A stretch of 64,000 nucleotides of DNA, from positions 1 to 64,000 of the forward strand of contig JAIOZA010000010.1 in the NCBI GenBank assembly GCA_021740825.1. The letters are read 5' to 3'. Source of the stretch: Bacteroidia bacterium. Lineage in GTDB: Bacteria; Bacteroidota; Bacteroidia; B-17B0; Aurantibacillaceae. Position numbers and translations under genes: made by a program. This document shows, one piece after another, positions 16,460 to 25,559 of this stretch (its first letter is position 1; each line of letters starts with the position of its first letter). The notes under the pieces were generated by a model. The model did not search any database, had not been told where the DNA came from, and was given only the letters and a program-made list of their open reading frames with translations.

Positions 16460-16783
16460 AGGCCATTTTATTTTTTTGGTTTATACTTACATTTATTTGT
16501 TAAGGTTTCGCAGCAAATAGTATTTGTTTTTTAGGTAAGAGTGGGTATATTTTGTAAAATAAAGTTTAACTTTTGCAAGCTAATTAATTTTAATTATAAT
16601 CACAAATTTAATGCCTGAAAAAATTAAATCCAAAAATAATAATACTAGCACTTTACTGCTTCTAAAATGTATTTATTATAGTAATGGTCTTGCAAATACT
16701 TGTTATGACTAAGGTTACTACATTATTATGTCTTAAAAAAGTATTGTTTATTTTGTATTTTATAATTACATTTATTCCATAAT
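16460..16783. other. divergent intergenic region
   Basis: No gene seen. On the - strand a TAnnTTTG-type -7 element (complement of caaattta, 16603-16610) could drive 15131-16459, which would give a leader of about 140 bases. I see no equally good element for the + strand regulator gene at 16784. Confidence 0.4.
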
Positions 16784-18121
16784 ATGGAAAATCTTTATAA
16801 AATTTTTATCGTTGAAGATGATGTTTTTTTTAATAACATCTTATTAAATACTGTATCGCTAAATAATCGGCTAATTTGTAGTCACTTTTTTAAGGGTGAA
16901 GATGTTTTAAAAAGGATCAGTCAAAATCCAGATTTTATGCTGTTAGATTATAGTTTAACAGATATGACCGCTGATGAGGTGATTAAAAAATTTAAAGCAA
17001 ATAATCCTAACATCAAAATAATTATGATATCAGGACAAACTGATATTAAAATTGCAACCAATTTAATTAAGTTAGGCGCCGACGATTACGTTATTAAAGA
17101 TGAAAATGCTTTAGACAATTTAAATAAAATTTTGAAAGGTTATATTAAAGAAAAAGAACTTTTAGATGAAAATAATAATCTAAAAAGTCATTTTGACCAC
17201 TTAATACAATCTGAAACTTTTTTAATTGGTACCAGCTCAAGCATTACCAATATTAAACAATTAATAATAAAAGCATCACAAACCTATATTAATATTGCCA
17301 TTATTGGCGAGCAAGGTACAGGTAAACGCTTTATATCAAAAGTTATTCATAAATCATCTAAGTTATCGCATTTACCGCTGCACGAAATTGGATTTCATGA
17401 TATAGATAATTTTAAAAATTATTTGAATCTAGTTGATAATGCCTCGCAAAAATTACCTGAGGATTTTAAAAAATTTGAAGCTGGTACATTCTTTATTAAT
17501 GAAATTGAAGATTTTAGTATTGAATTGCAATTAAGCTTAATAAATTTTATTAAAAACTTAAAAGAAATTAGACGCAAAACAAATAACGAAGAAGCTCACA
17601 CACACCGCTTTATTATTGGCAGTAAAACTAATTTGCGCGATTTGTTAAAAAACAGGCAAATTATTGAAGAGCTGTATTTTGAAATTTTAGGATTAATTGT
17701 TGACCTTGTTCCTTTGCGCCAGCGCGCAGAAGATATAGGTCCAATTGCTGAGGAATTTAAAAATGACTTTTGTCGCAACAATAATATCATGCAAAAAATA
17801 ATTTCGCTTGAAGCAAAAAAGAAATTAGTGCGTTATAATTTCCCAGGCAATGTAAAAGAATTAAAATCAACTATAGAACTTGCTTGCGTGCTATCAAATA
17901 GCAATACAATTACAGAACACGAAATTATATTTAACTCCAATGTGCAGCCAACTTATAATTTCAATAATGTAACATTAGATGATTTTACGGCCCAATTTAT
18001 TTATAATTATTTAAAACGAAATGATTTTCAAGTCGTAAAAACAGCCAACGAGCTAGGCGTTAGTAAAAGCAAAATTTATAATATGCTAAAAGAAGGCCGC
18101 TTTAATAAAATTTCTAGTTAA
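16784..18121 (+). CDS. NtrC-family response regulator with degenerate sigma54 AAA+ domain
   Basis: A 445-residue protein in the order receiver, AAA+, Fis-type helix-turn-helix. The receiver (1-120) keeps the acidic pocket (E11, D12, D13), phospho-acceptor D55, S83 and K105, so it should be phosphorylated. The AAA+ part (about 145-380) keeps Walker A (GEQGTGKR, 175-182), a Walker B-like GTFFINEIED (234-243) and LRQRAEDIGP, but the segment between them is shortened and lacks the GAFTGA loop that contacts sigma54. The C-terminal HTH (about 405-440: ANELGVSKSKIYNMLKEGRF) is intact. It may bind DNA and oligomerise without acting on sigma54. No histidine kinase gene lies nearby. Confidence 0.9.
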   Translation: MENLYKIFIVEDDVFFNNILLNTVSLNNRLICSHFFKGEDVLKRISQNPDFMLLDYSLTDMTADEVIKKFKANNPNIKIIMISGQTDIKIATNLIKLGADDYVIKDENALDNLNKILKGYIKEKELLDENNNLKSHFDHLIQSETFLIGTSSSITNIKQLIIKASQTYINIAIIGEQGTGKRFISKVIHKSSKLSHLPLHEIGFHDIDNFKNYLNLVDNASQKLPEDFKKFEAGTFFINEIEDFSIELQLSLINFIKNLKEIRRKTNNEEAHTHRFIIGSKTNLRDLLKNRQIIEELYFEILGLIVDLVPLRQRAEDIGPIAEEFKNDFCRNNNIMQKIISLEAKKKLVRYNFPGNVKELKSTIELACVLSNSNTITEHEIIFNSNVQPTYNFNNVTLDDFTAQFIYNYLKRNDFQVVKTANELGVSKSKIYNMLKEGRFNKISS

Positions 18122-18139
18122 GTCTTAAAACCTACTAAA

Positions 18140-19144
18140 TTAAAATCGTGACACTCTGTGATGGCAATACGGAGTTCCACCCCCTTTTTCATAATACTGC
18201 TGATGGTAATCCTCTGCAGGCCAAAACTTAGTTGCTTTAATTAATTTTGTAGCAACCTTGTAACCTTTTAATTGCAACTGACCAATTAATTTTTCGGTAG
18301 TGGCTTTTTGTGCATCATCTAAATAAAACACAATAGATAAATATTGTTCGCCAATATCATTTCCTTGTCCGTTTGCCTGAGTGGGATCATGTATTTCAAA
18401 AAACAACTTTGCTAATGCTTCGTAACTTGTTAATGCCGGATCGTAAGTAACCTCTAACGCTTCAATGTGGCCAGTTTTATGAGCGCAAACTTCTTTATAA
18501 GTAGGGTTTTGCGTAAAGCCACCAGTATAACCAACCTGAGTGCTTAACACACCTTTTGCATTTTGAAAATAATATTCAACACCCCAAAAACAGCCGCCAG
18601 CAAATATGGCCGTTGCTACTTGTTTTTTTTCTTTTGTATCCTCAACAAATAACATCGAAATGGAATTTACACAATGACGCGTATCTTTAGCAGTTAGTCC
18701 TTCGCCATAAAAAACATGCCCTAAATGTCCGTCACAATTGGCGCAAGTAATTTCAGTGCGTCGTCCATCGGCATCGGTTGTTTTTTTTACGGCACCTTTA
18801 ATTTCATCATCAAAACTTGGCCATCCACAACCCGAATGAAATTTTGAATCAGATTTATACAAGGGTGCATTGCATTGTTTACAAGTATAAGTTCCATTTA
18901 CAAAATGATCGGTGTATTCGCCTGTAAATGGTCTTTCTGTACCTTTATTTAAAATAACATACTGTTCCTCTTTTGATAATTCATTTAATTTCATGGATGT
19001 GTTTTTTTTGATGGTTGAGGTTTGAACTGATTTAGTGTTGTGGTTTGAATTTTGACATTGAGAATGGTTAAAAGCAATTAACGCAAAAATAGAAACTATA
19101 ACGTTTCGCCTTTTTTTAAATATGTTATGAAGCATTTTTTTCAT
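18140..19144 (-). CDS. msrBA: exported bifunctional methionine sulfoxide reductase MsrB-MsrA
   Basis: Repairs oxidised methionine; the MsrB part reduces the R and the MsrA part the S sulfoxide. Numbering from the ATG at 19144 (334 residues): a hydrophobic N-terminal segment (VIVSIFALIAF, residues 15-25) suggests export or membrane anchoring; MsrB follows with zinc cysteines C88, C91, C134 and C137 and catalytic C158 (RHCVNS); MsrA follows with catalytic C185 in GGCFWG. A TTG start at 19174 would add ten residues, but the ATG is favoured, with aagga just upstream. The order MsrB-MsrA is the reverse of the Neisseria PilB fusion. Periplasmic location is inferred. A role in repairing exported proteins fits the secreted KatG at 56.1 kb. 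Confidence 0.93.
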   Translation of the reverse strand: MKKMLHNIFKKRRNVIVSIFALIAFNHSQCQNSNHNTKSVQTSTIKKNTSMKLNELSKEEQYVILNKGTERPFTGEYTDHFVNGTYTCKQCNAPLYKSDSKFHSGCGWPSFDDEIKGAVKKTTDADGRRTEITCANCDGHLGHVFYGEGLTAKDTRHCVNSISMLFVEDTKEKKQVATAIFAGGCFWGVEYYFQNAKGVLSTQVGYTGGFTQNPTYKEVCAHKTGHIEALEVTYDPALTSYEALAKLFFEIHDPTQANGQGNDIGEQYLSIVFYLDDAQKATTEKLIGQLQLKGYKVATKLIKATKFWPAEDYHQQYYEKGGGTPYCHHRVSRF

Positions 19145-19592
19145 TCCTTGTTGTTTTTTAAAGTAGTAAATCAAAAAAATTTATAGACCTGTTTTTAATT
19201 TAGTTAGCTTGATATTTTTTTTGACTAATAATTATAATTACAAAGATAACATGTGCAAACTAAAATTGTTTGCATTCATAAAAAAATTAGTGCCAAAAAA
19301 ATAAAAAAGAGTGATGTAGTTGCTTTAAGCAGTTTATGAATAAATAGGGTTTACTCAAATTATCGAAATCTTTATAGATTCAAGTAATTGAGGGTGTTTT
19401 GTTTTTTTATCTACAAGTGTTTTGTAGAAAAAATATAATAAAGCTTGTATCATTTAATAGCATATTTATCATACGTTGGTAATAGTGCGGTTGCATTTGG
19501 CGAAAGAGTGCGAACTGCGATTTTTTAGGCGGCGCTGCGTAGGCGTTTTGAGGGATAAAAAATAGGAGTTGGTCTTTCGCCTTGGGTTTTTG

Positions 19593-19618
19593 TTTCTTTT
19601 TTGCCAAGCAAAAAGAAA
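19593..19618. repeat. inverted repeat in a repeat-like spacer
   Basis: Arms tttcttttttgc (19593-19604) and gcaaaaagaaa (19608-19618) pair around caa with one bulged base. The 548-base gap between the ATG of msrBA and the end of the PAP2 gene holds no convincing gene: a 66-codon frame at 19407-19607 is an accident of this T-rich and GC-clustered sequence. The block from about 19490 to 19625 (ggcggcgctgcgtaggcg and this palindrome) looks like a dispersed intergenic repeat, which I could not confirm as it occurs once here. Confidence 0.5.
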
Positions 19619-19692
19619 ATAAAAAGGAAATATTGAGCTTTTGATTGAATCCTACATAATAATTGATTATTAAAATAGTTCACAAGTTCATA

Positions 19693-20277
19693 CTATTTTT
19701 TTTGTATCCACTTATCTATTTGAAAAACCAGTAGCGAAGAGCCAATACCTAAAACCATTCCTCCTAATACGTCAGTAGGAAAATGCACTCCCAAGCGCAT
19801 GCGCGAGTAACCAACAGCACAAGCATAAGCATAAGATGGAACTGCTACATACCATTTTTTAGTTGATAACGACATGGCTGTGGCCATTGCAAATGCTGAT
19901 GAGGTGTGACCTGACGGAAAAGAATATGGACCAGCATTGGTTCGTTTTATAATATCGTTTGGGTATTGTGCAAAAGGTCGAGGGCGGTTAATGGCATATT
20001 TTAAACCTGAAGTTAATAACACATTTAAACCAATGGCTACTCCGGTTTTTACTCCGTTGCGCATCATTAACTTATCCTTAGTTACCAAGCCAGTTAATAG
20101 CAATGAACCTGGGGCGGCAATTAATAGTGGATAAACGGATTTGGAAGTTATGCGCATACTGATATCCAAATTTTGATACTCATTTTTGTTGATAGTTTTG
20201 AGCATTGAAAAATCTACATTTTGCGATTGAAGTGCAAAGCAAAATAAAATTAAAACTATCACTGTGTTATTTTTCAC
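19693..20277 (-). CDS. PAP2-superfamily phosphatase
   Basis: A 194-residue membrane protein with the three signature motifs of the type 2 phosphatidic acid phosphatase family: KYAINRPRPF, PSGHTSSAFA and RMRLGVHFPTDVLGG, whose Arg, Ser, two His and Asp form the catalytic site. It has an N-terminal signal-like stretch and several membrane segments. Members dephosphorylate lipid phosphates such as undecaprenyl pyrophosphate or phosphatidic acid at the periplasmic face; the substrate cannot be told from sequence. Its start overlaps the end of the M50 protease gene by 4 bases, so translation is probably coupled with it. Confidence 0.92.
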   Translation of the reverse strand: MKNNTVIVLILFCFALQSQNVDFSMLKTINKNEYQNLDISMRITSKSVYPLLIAAPGSLLLTGLVTKDKLMMRNGVKTGVAIGLNVLLTSGLKYAINRPRPFAQYPNDIIKRTNAGPYSFPSGHTSSAFAMATAMSLSTKKWYVAVPSYAYACAVGYSRMRLGVHFPTDVLGGMVLGIGSSLLVFQIDKWIQKK

Positions 20278-21260
20278 TCTATAAATTTCATTAATGCATA
20301 CGTTATAGGGAGCACAATTAAAAATAAAATATAGGTAAACATAATAGCTATTTTCTCTAATGTTTTGACGTCTTTAATAAAAGGTGTTTTTAAAACGGCG
20401 GTAACATGCTGTATAATGCCGCCTTCTAATAAACTATACTTTTGCACGCCAGCTTCAATACCTGGATAACGCTTACTAAATGAAAGTAGAACGCAATCTC
20501 TGATGGTCCAATAATCTCTATCAGGCAAATCGACGTAATCGGTAGTATAATTTATGTTTTCCTGCGCCAAATAATCTCTTATTTTTTGATTTTTAATTTC
20601 CATTATTAAATCAAATACCATCGATACAGGTATGATTAAAAAAATAATACTTTTTGTAGCGATAGATAAACCAGCCAGCACAATAATGGATAGAATTGTA
20701 AAAATGACTCTGATAGTATGATTGTGATTAATAAATAAGGTTTCTAATAATCTACCACCATCAAGCGGCATAAAAGGCAATAAGTTAAATAAGTTAAGCA
20801 CAAAAAAGATGTTGCCTAACATTTCTAATCGTTCATTAGGATAAAAAATGGTACTCATTAGTAAACAAAAACCAATAACAATACCTGGTAAAGGTCCAGC
20901 TAAAATTACAATGCTCATTTGCCGCTGCGAAATGATTGATTTTTTACCTGTAACATAAGCGCCCAGCATAGGCAATACAAATAATTTAACATTGCTATAG
21001 TTAAAAGCTTTCATAGCAAAAAAATGTCCCATTTCATGAATCATTAATACAACCAATACAGCAGCTATATAAATTAAATCTTGATTAAAAATGAAGTAAA
21101 AGAAAATAGCATAAATTGCTAAACTGATGATTGATTTACGCACCCAGTTTTTGGTATCTTGCTCCAAAATAGGTTTAGGCAGCACATTCATGTGTTGCTG
21201 ATACCCCGTATTTTCAGTTGATTCAAATTCGTTTTGGTTATTTTGTTCGGTGTTTTCCAC
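20274..21260 (-). CDS. M50 (site-2-protease-like) membrane metalloprotease
   Basis: I place the start at a GTG whose complement is 21258-21260: it overlaps the TAG stop of the NhaD gene as TAGTG, giving 328 residues; a longer frame to 21329 would read through 70 bases of nhaD. The zinc motif HEMGH (H75, E76, H79) lies in a membrane segment, and MPLDGGRLLE supplies the downstream Asp ligand. Four to six membrane segments are visible, with a soluble C-terminal part that includes PDRDYWTIRDCVLLSF. Site-2-type proteases cleave substrates within the membrane; this one has no PDZ domain. It is coupled to nhaD and to the PAP2 gene by overlapping ends. Confidence 0.88.
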   Translation of the reverse strand: MENTEQNNQNEFESTENTGYQQHMNVLPKPILEQDTKNWVRKSIISLAIYAIFFYFIFNQDLIYIAAVLVVLMIHEMGHFFAMKAFNYSNVKLFVLPMLGAYVTGKKSIISQRQMSIVILAGPLPGIVIGFCLLMSTIFYPNERLEMLGNIFFVLNLFNLLPFMPLDGGRLLETLFINHNHTIRVIFTILSIIVLAGLSIATKSIIFLIIPVSMVFDLIMEIKNQKIRDYLAQENINYTTDYVDLPDRDYWTIRDCVLLSFSKRYPGIEAGVQKYSLLEGGIIQHVTAVLKTPFIKDVKTLEKIAIMFTYILFLIVLPITYALMKFIE

Positions 21261-22522
21261 TATGCTAAAATAAAATTTTGTAAGTTGTAAATTAAAAAGC
21301 CGGCAAGGTAACCAACAAATGCCAACCACGAAATGTTTTTAAAATACCAACTAAAACTAATATTTTCTATTCCCATCACTGCTACTCCAGCAGCACTTCC
21401 AATAATTAAACAACTTCCTCCAGTTCCAGTGCAATAAGCAATCATTTCCCAAAAATGATCATCGGTAGGAAAATCATACATTCCCATTGTTGCAGCTAAT
21501 AAAGGCACATTATCTACAATGGCAGAAAGTAAACCGATAATCACCGAAATAATTTTTAAATCGCCAATACTATTATTTAATAAGGTGGCTGTGTTTTGCA
21601 ATACATGAATTTCTTGCAGGCAAGCTACAGCTAATAGTATCCCCAGAAAAAATAAAACACTCGGTACATCCGTTTTAGTAATGGCATTTACTACGGAGTA
21701 TTTTCCTTTTTCAAAACTATCTTTTCGTTTATGAATTAATTCGGTTACAACCCACATAACTCCTAAACCAAACAATATTCCCATATAAGGAGGAAGGTGA
21801 GTAATTGTTTTAAAAATAGGAACAAATAACAAACACCCTAATCCTAAACCAAAGATTAAATTTTTATCAAAGGCAGAAATAGTGTTCTCACTTTTCACCA
21901 ATTCAATTTTAGTAATATGTCCTTTTATTTTAAACATACTTAATGCTATTGGTAGGGCCATACAAACCAAGCTTGGGAAAAATAAATGAGTAATGATTGT
22001 TAACGGAGTTAATTTGTTAGCTACCCAAAGCATAGTAGTAGTTACATCTCCAATAGGACTAAAACATCCGCCGGCATTTGCCGAAATAATAACCAATCCT
22101 AAAAAATAATACCGATCGGTTTTTTCGGTAATTACTTTTTTTACTACCGTTGCCATTACAATTGCTGTGGTTAAATTATCTAACACAGCCGACAAAATAA
22201 ATGCAATAACAGATATTATAATTAATAAATAGCGTTTGTTGGTAGTCGTTATTTTTTCGATAATGATATCAAAACCATCGTGAGCATCAATTAGCTCTAC
22301 AATTGCCATGGCTCCTAGCAAAAAGAAAAGTATTTCGGATATCTCGGCTAAATGATGACTTAATGAGGAAACAAAATGTGTGTCGGGCGAATTAAGGGCA
22401 AGGGCAGTCCAACATAAAACACCCAGTAAAAGAGCGATTCCTGCTTTATTAATATTAAAACTATGCTCTAAAGCTATCATTAAATAGCCTGCAACAAATA
22501 GTATAGTAATTAACAAAGTCAT
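21260..22522 (-). CDS. nhaD: NhaD-family Na+/H+ antiporter
   Basis: A 420-residue protein with about 12 membrane segments. Characteristic stretches of the NhaD branch of the ion-transporter superfamily are visible: SAVLDNLTTAIVMATVVKK, SANAGGCFSPIGDVTTTMLW, SAIVDNVPLLAATMGMYDF and GTGGSCLIIGSAAGVAVMG. NhaD exchanges external protons for cytoplasmic sodium or lithium and is common in Bacteroidota and vibrios. It is the first gene of a three-gene unit with the M50 protease and PAP2 genes. A near-consensus -7 element (ttatctttac on the - strand, about 22532-22541) precedes it. Divergent from the APC permease gene across 96 bp. Confidence 0.94.
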   Translation of the reverse strand: MTLLITILFVAGYLMIALEHSFNINKAGIALLLGVLCWTALALNSPDTHFVSSLSHHLAEISEILFFLLGAMAIVELIDAHDGFDIIIEKITTTNKRYLLIIISVIAFILSAVLDNLTTAIVMATVVKKVITEKTDRYYFLGLVIISANAGGCFSPIGDVTTTMLWVANKLTPLTIITHLFFPSLVCMALPIALSMFKIKGHITKIELVKSENTISAFDKNLIFGLGLGCLLFVPIFKTITHLPPYMGILFGLGVMWVVTELIHKRKDSFEKGKYSVVNAITKTDVPSVLFFLGILLAVACLQEIHVLQNTATLLNNSIGDLKIISVIIGLLSAIVDNVPLLAATMGMYDFPTDDHFWEMIAYCTGTGGSCLIIGSAAGVAVMGIENISFSWYFKNISWLAFVGYLAGFLIYNLQNFILA

Positions 22523-22569
22523 TTTTTAATGTAAAGATAACGGATTATATGTTTTTAAATAAAATTATA

Positions 22570-22577
22570 TATATTTG
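22570..22577 (+). promoter_or_regulatory. candidate -7 element for the APC permease gene
   Basis: TATATTTG fits the Bacteroidota TAnnTTTG consensus and lies 41 bases before the ATG at 22619. I see no clear -33 element. Confidence 0.45.
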
Positions 22578-22618
22578 GATAGTTAAGTTAAATTTATAAT
22601 TAAAAAATAAGTACAAAT

Positions 22619-24097
22619 ATGTCAGTTTGGAGAGTAAAACCAGTATCAGCTTTTGAGGCAGATATGAAAAAAAATGATTTAAAACGAGTTCTAACAAAAT
22701 GGGGATTAACATCCCTAGGAATAGGAGCTATTATTGGCGGCGGAATTTTTACATTAACTGGTATTGCAGCGCATGATTATGCAGGACCAGCATTAGCCTT
22801 AGCATTTGTTATTGCTGGTATAGGATGTTTATTTGCTTCGTTATGTTATGCCGAGTTTGCGTCCGTTTTGCCTGTTGAAGGTTCTGCTTACGCCTATGCT
22901 TATGGCACAGTTGGAGAATTATTTGCTTGGTTTATTGGTTGGAATTTAATTTTGGAATATATGATGGGAGCTACTACTGTTGCTGTAGCATGGAGCGGTT
23001 ATTTTGTAAAACTATTGCATTTATTTGGAATAGAATTTCCCATTTGGTTATGTAACGATATGGCTACGGCTACCGAAAAATCTGCTGAATTAGGAATAGT
23101 AGCCCCAAGTTTTGCGTTTAATTTACCAGCTTTCTTAATCACTTGGGTTGTAACTGCTATTTTAGTAAAAGGAATTAAAGAAGCTGCAAAAACTAATAAC
23201 ATTATTGTAGTTGTGAAAATAGCGGTTGTGTTATTTGTAATTATTGTAGGTGCGTTTTATGTTAACACTGATAATTGGACACCATTTATTCCTGCTGAAG
23301 AGCCTATTAAAGACACTTTAGGAAATTTGACTGGCGGTGTAAAATTTGGTTTTGGTGGCGTATTAACTGCTGCAACAATTGTATTCTTTGCTTACATTGG
23401 TTTTGATGCTGTTTCAACTCAAGCTGGTGAGGCCATTAATCCTAAAAAAGATGTGCCGTTTGCAATTATCGCTTCTTTAATTATTTGCACGGTTTTATAT
23501 ATTTTAGTGTCTCTAGTGTTAACAGGGATGGTAAAATATGATCAATTAGACAAAGCGGCTCCTGTAGCTTCGGCATTTTCAGGAATTGGAATTAACTGGG
23601 CTGTATTTATTATTACTATTGCTGCAACGGCTGGTTTAACATCAGTAATGCTAGTAATGATGTTAGGTCAAACTCGTATTTTTTTAGGAATGGCTAAAGA
23701 TGGTTTAATGCCAGCATTCTTTAAAGTATTACATCCAGTATTTAAAACTCCATACAAAAGCACTATTTTGGTTGGAGGATTAATTTCATTAGTAGCAGCA
23801 TTTACTCCAATTGATAAAGTAAGTGAAATGTGTAGTATGGGAACTTTACTAGCATTTGCTATGGTGTGCGTTGCGGTAATGATTTTACGATACAAAAAAC
23901 CAGAATTAGAAAGACCATACAAAACACCAGCTGTTTATCTTGTAGGTTCTTTAGGTGTTGCCTTCAATATCTTTTTAATGACGCAAGTAAGAGCTGCTAC
24001 TTGGAATTTCTTTATGATTTGGGGTGTTTTAGGAGTTATTGTTTACTTCCTGTATGGTAAACGTAACAGTAATTTAGAAAAACAAGGAATCGAATAG
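22619..24097 (+). CDS. APC-superfamily amino acid permease (cationic amino acid transporter-like)
   Basis: A 492-residue integral membrane protein with about 12-13 helices. The N-terminal signature GLTSLGIGAIIGGGIFTLTG and the motif AYAYGTVGELFAWFIGWNLI followed by LEYMMGATTVAVAW place it with the CAT-like branch of the APC superfamily, which imports amino acids by proton or exchange mechanisms. Substrate is not determinable from sequence. Conserved GFDAVSTQAGEAINPKKDVP is also visible. It starts a run of three + strand genes, with a second APC permease 31 bp downstream. Confidence 0.93.
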   Translation: MSVWRVKPVSAFEADMKKNDLKRVLTKWGLTSLGIGAIIGGGIFTLTGIAAHDYAGPALALAFVIAGIGCLFASLCYAEFASVLPVEGSAYAYAYGTVGELFAWFIGWNLILEYMMGATTVAVAWSGYFVKLLHLFGIEFPIWLCNDMATATEKSAELGIVAPSFAFNLPAFLITWVVTAILVKGIKEAAKTNNIIVVVKIAVVLFVIIVGAFYVNTDNWTPFIPAEEPIKDTLGNLTGGVKFGFGGVLTAATIVFFAYIGFDAVSTQAGEAINPKKDVPFAIIASLIICTVLYILVSLVLTGMVKYDQLDKAAPVASAFSGIGINWAVFIITIAATAGLTSVMLVMMLGQTRIFLGMAKDGLMPAFFKVLHPVFKTPYKSTILVGGLISLVAAFTPIDKVSEMCSMGTLLAFAMVCVAVMILRYKKPELERPYKTPAVYLVGSLGVAFNIFLMTQVRAATWNFFMIWGVLGVIVYFLYGKRNSNLEKQGIE

Positions 24098-24128
24098 GTA
24101 CTTGTCTCATTAAGTAAAAAAAACACCA

Positions 24129-25559
24129 ATGAAAAAATCCCTGAACTTATTTGACACCACGCTTTTAGTAGCTGGATCTATGATAGGTTCAGGGATTTTT
24201 ATTGTGAGTGCTGATATTGCCCGAGTAGTTGGTTCGGCCGGATGGCTTTTAGTAGTTTGGATTTTATCAGGAGTGATTACTTTATTTGCCGCTTTAAGTT
24301 ATGGCGAACTGGCTGGAATGATGCCACAAGCAGGCGGACAATTTGTGTACATTAAAAAAGCCTTTGGCGATTTAACTGCCTTTGTTTATGGTTGGACAGT
24401 TTTCTTAGTTATACAGACAGGTGTTATTGCAGCAGTGGCTGTTGCTTTTGCAAAGTTTACAGGAGTGTTTATTCCATTTTTTGAAGAAGGTAACGTCCTA
24501 TTTCAAATTATCAATTTAAAAATCACAAGTGCGCAATTATTGGCTATTTCAATTATTGCCTTATTAACGTATTTAAATACAAGGGGTATAGAAAATGGAA
24601 AAGCTATTCAGCGTATTTTTACCTCAGCTAAATTAATTGCCTTATTCGCGCTAATAATAGTTGGTATTTATTTTGGTTTTCATAAAGGTGTTTTTGCAAA
24701 TAATATGGCCCATGCCTGGGATGCAAAACAATTAAATGTAGATAGTAGCAGTTTCACTTCACTATACGGCATGTCGTTAGCAACAGCTTTAGGTTTAGCC
24801 ATGATTGGTTCCTTGTTTAGCAGTGATGCTTGGAACAACGTCACTTTTATTGCAGGCGAAGTTGAAAAACCACAGCGTAATATTCCATTAGGTTTATTTT
24901 TTGGAGTAAGTATAGTAACATTAATTTATGTGATGGCTAATGTAGCTTATTTATGCTTGCTGCCTGTTGATGGTTTAAAAGATAGTGCCACTGTTGTTGA
25001 GCAAGGTATTATGTTTGCGCAAAAAGATAGGGTAGGAACAGCAGCTTTATTTGTGGTGTTTGGCGATTTAGCAAAATATTTAATGGCGGCTTTAATTATG
25101 GTGTCAACATTTGGTTGTAATAACGGATTAATATTAGCAGGTTCACGACTATTTTCATCAATGGCAAATGACGGTTTGTTTTTTAAGAAAGCCGCAAAAT
25201 TAAATAAATTTAATGTACCTTCTAATGCTATGATATTTCAAGCAATCTGGGCTTCTTTGTTATGTTTAAGCGGTTCTTATGGCGATTTATTAGATTATTG
25301 TACGTTCTCCTCTTTAATATTTTACATCATCACCATTGCCGGTTTATTTGTTTTACGAGTTAAAATGCCTAATGCAGAACGTCCTTATAAAGCTTTTGGA
25401 TATCCTGTAATTCCTGCTTTATATATTGTTTTAACTACTCTTATTTGCATAGACTTATTGGTATATAAAACCTTTAATTGTGGCATGGGATTATTAATTA
25501 TTGCTTTAGGGGTTCCGGTTTACTTTATGTTTAAGCGCTCTAAAAATGCCAGTGAATAA
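24129..25559 (+). CDS. APC-superfamily amino acid permease (LAT/SteT-like)
   Basis: A 476-residue membrane protein of about 12 helices with the APC N-terminal signature (LLVAGSMIGSGIFIVSADIA) and the stretches FGDLTAFVYGWTVFLVIQTG and SDAWNNVTFIAGEVEKPQRN typical of amino acid exchangers of the LAT/SteT type. It belongs to a different branch from the permease just upstream, so the pair is not a recent duplication. Probably co-transcribed with it (31-bp gap), and its last 14 bases overlap the following helix-hairpin-helix gene. Confidence 0.92.
   Translation: MKKSLNLFDTTLLVAGSMIGSGIFIVSADIARVVGSAGWLLVVWILSGVITLFAALSYGELAGMMPQAGGQFVYIKKAFGDLTAFVYGWTVFLVIQTGVIAAVAVAFAKFTGVFIPFFEEGNVLFQIINLKITSAQLLAISIIALLTYLNTRGIENGKAIQRIFTSAKLIALFALIIVGIYFGFHKGVFANNMAHAWDAKQLNVDSSSFTSLYGMSLATALGLAMIGSLFSSDAWNNVTFIAGEVEKPQRNIPLGLFFGVSIVTLIYVMANVAYLCLLPVDGLKDSATVVEQGIMFAQKDRVGTAALFVVFGDLAKYLMAALIMVSTFGCNNGLILAGSRLFSSMANDGLFFKKAAKLNKFNVPSNAMIFQAIWASLLCLSGSYGDLLDYCTFSSLIFYIITIAGLFVLRVKMPNAERPYKAFGYPVIPALYIVLTTLICIDLLVYKTFNCGMGLLIIALGVPVYFMFKRSKNASE

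Noticed and set aside
19407-19607. 66-codon frame between msrBA and PAP2
   Set aside because: Low-complexity and overlapping the repeat-like block; no family features.
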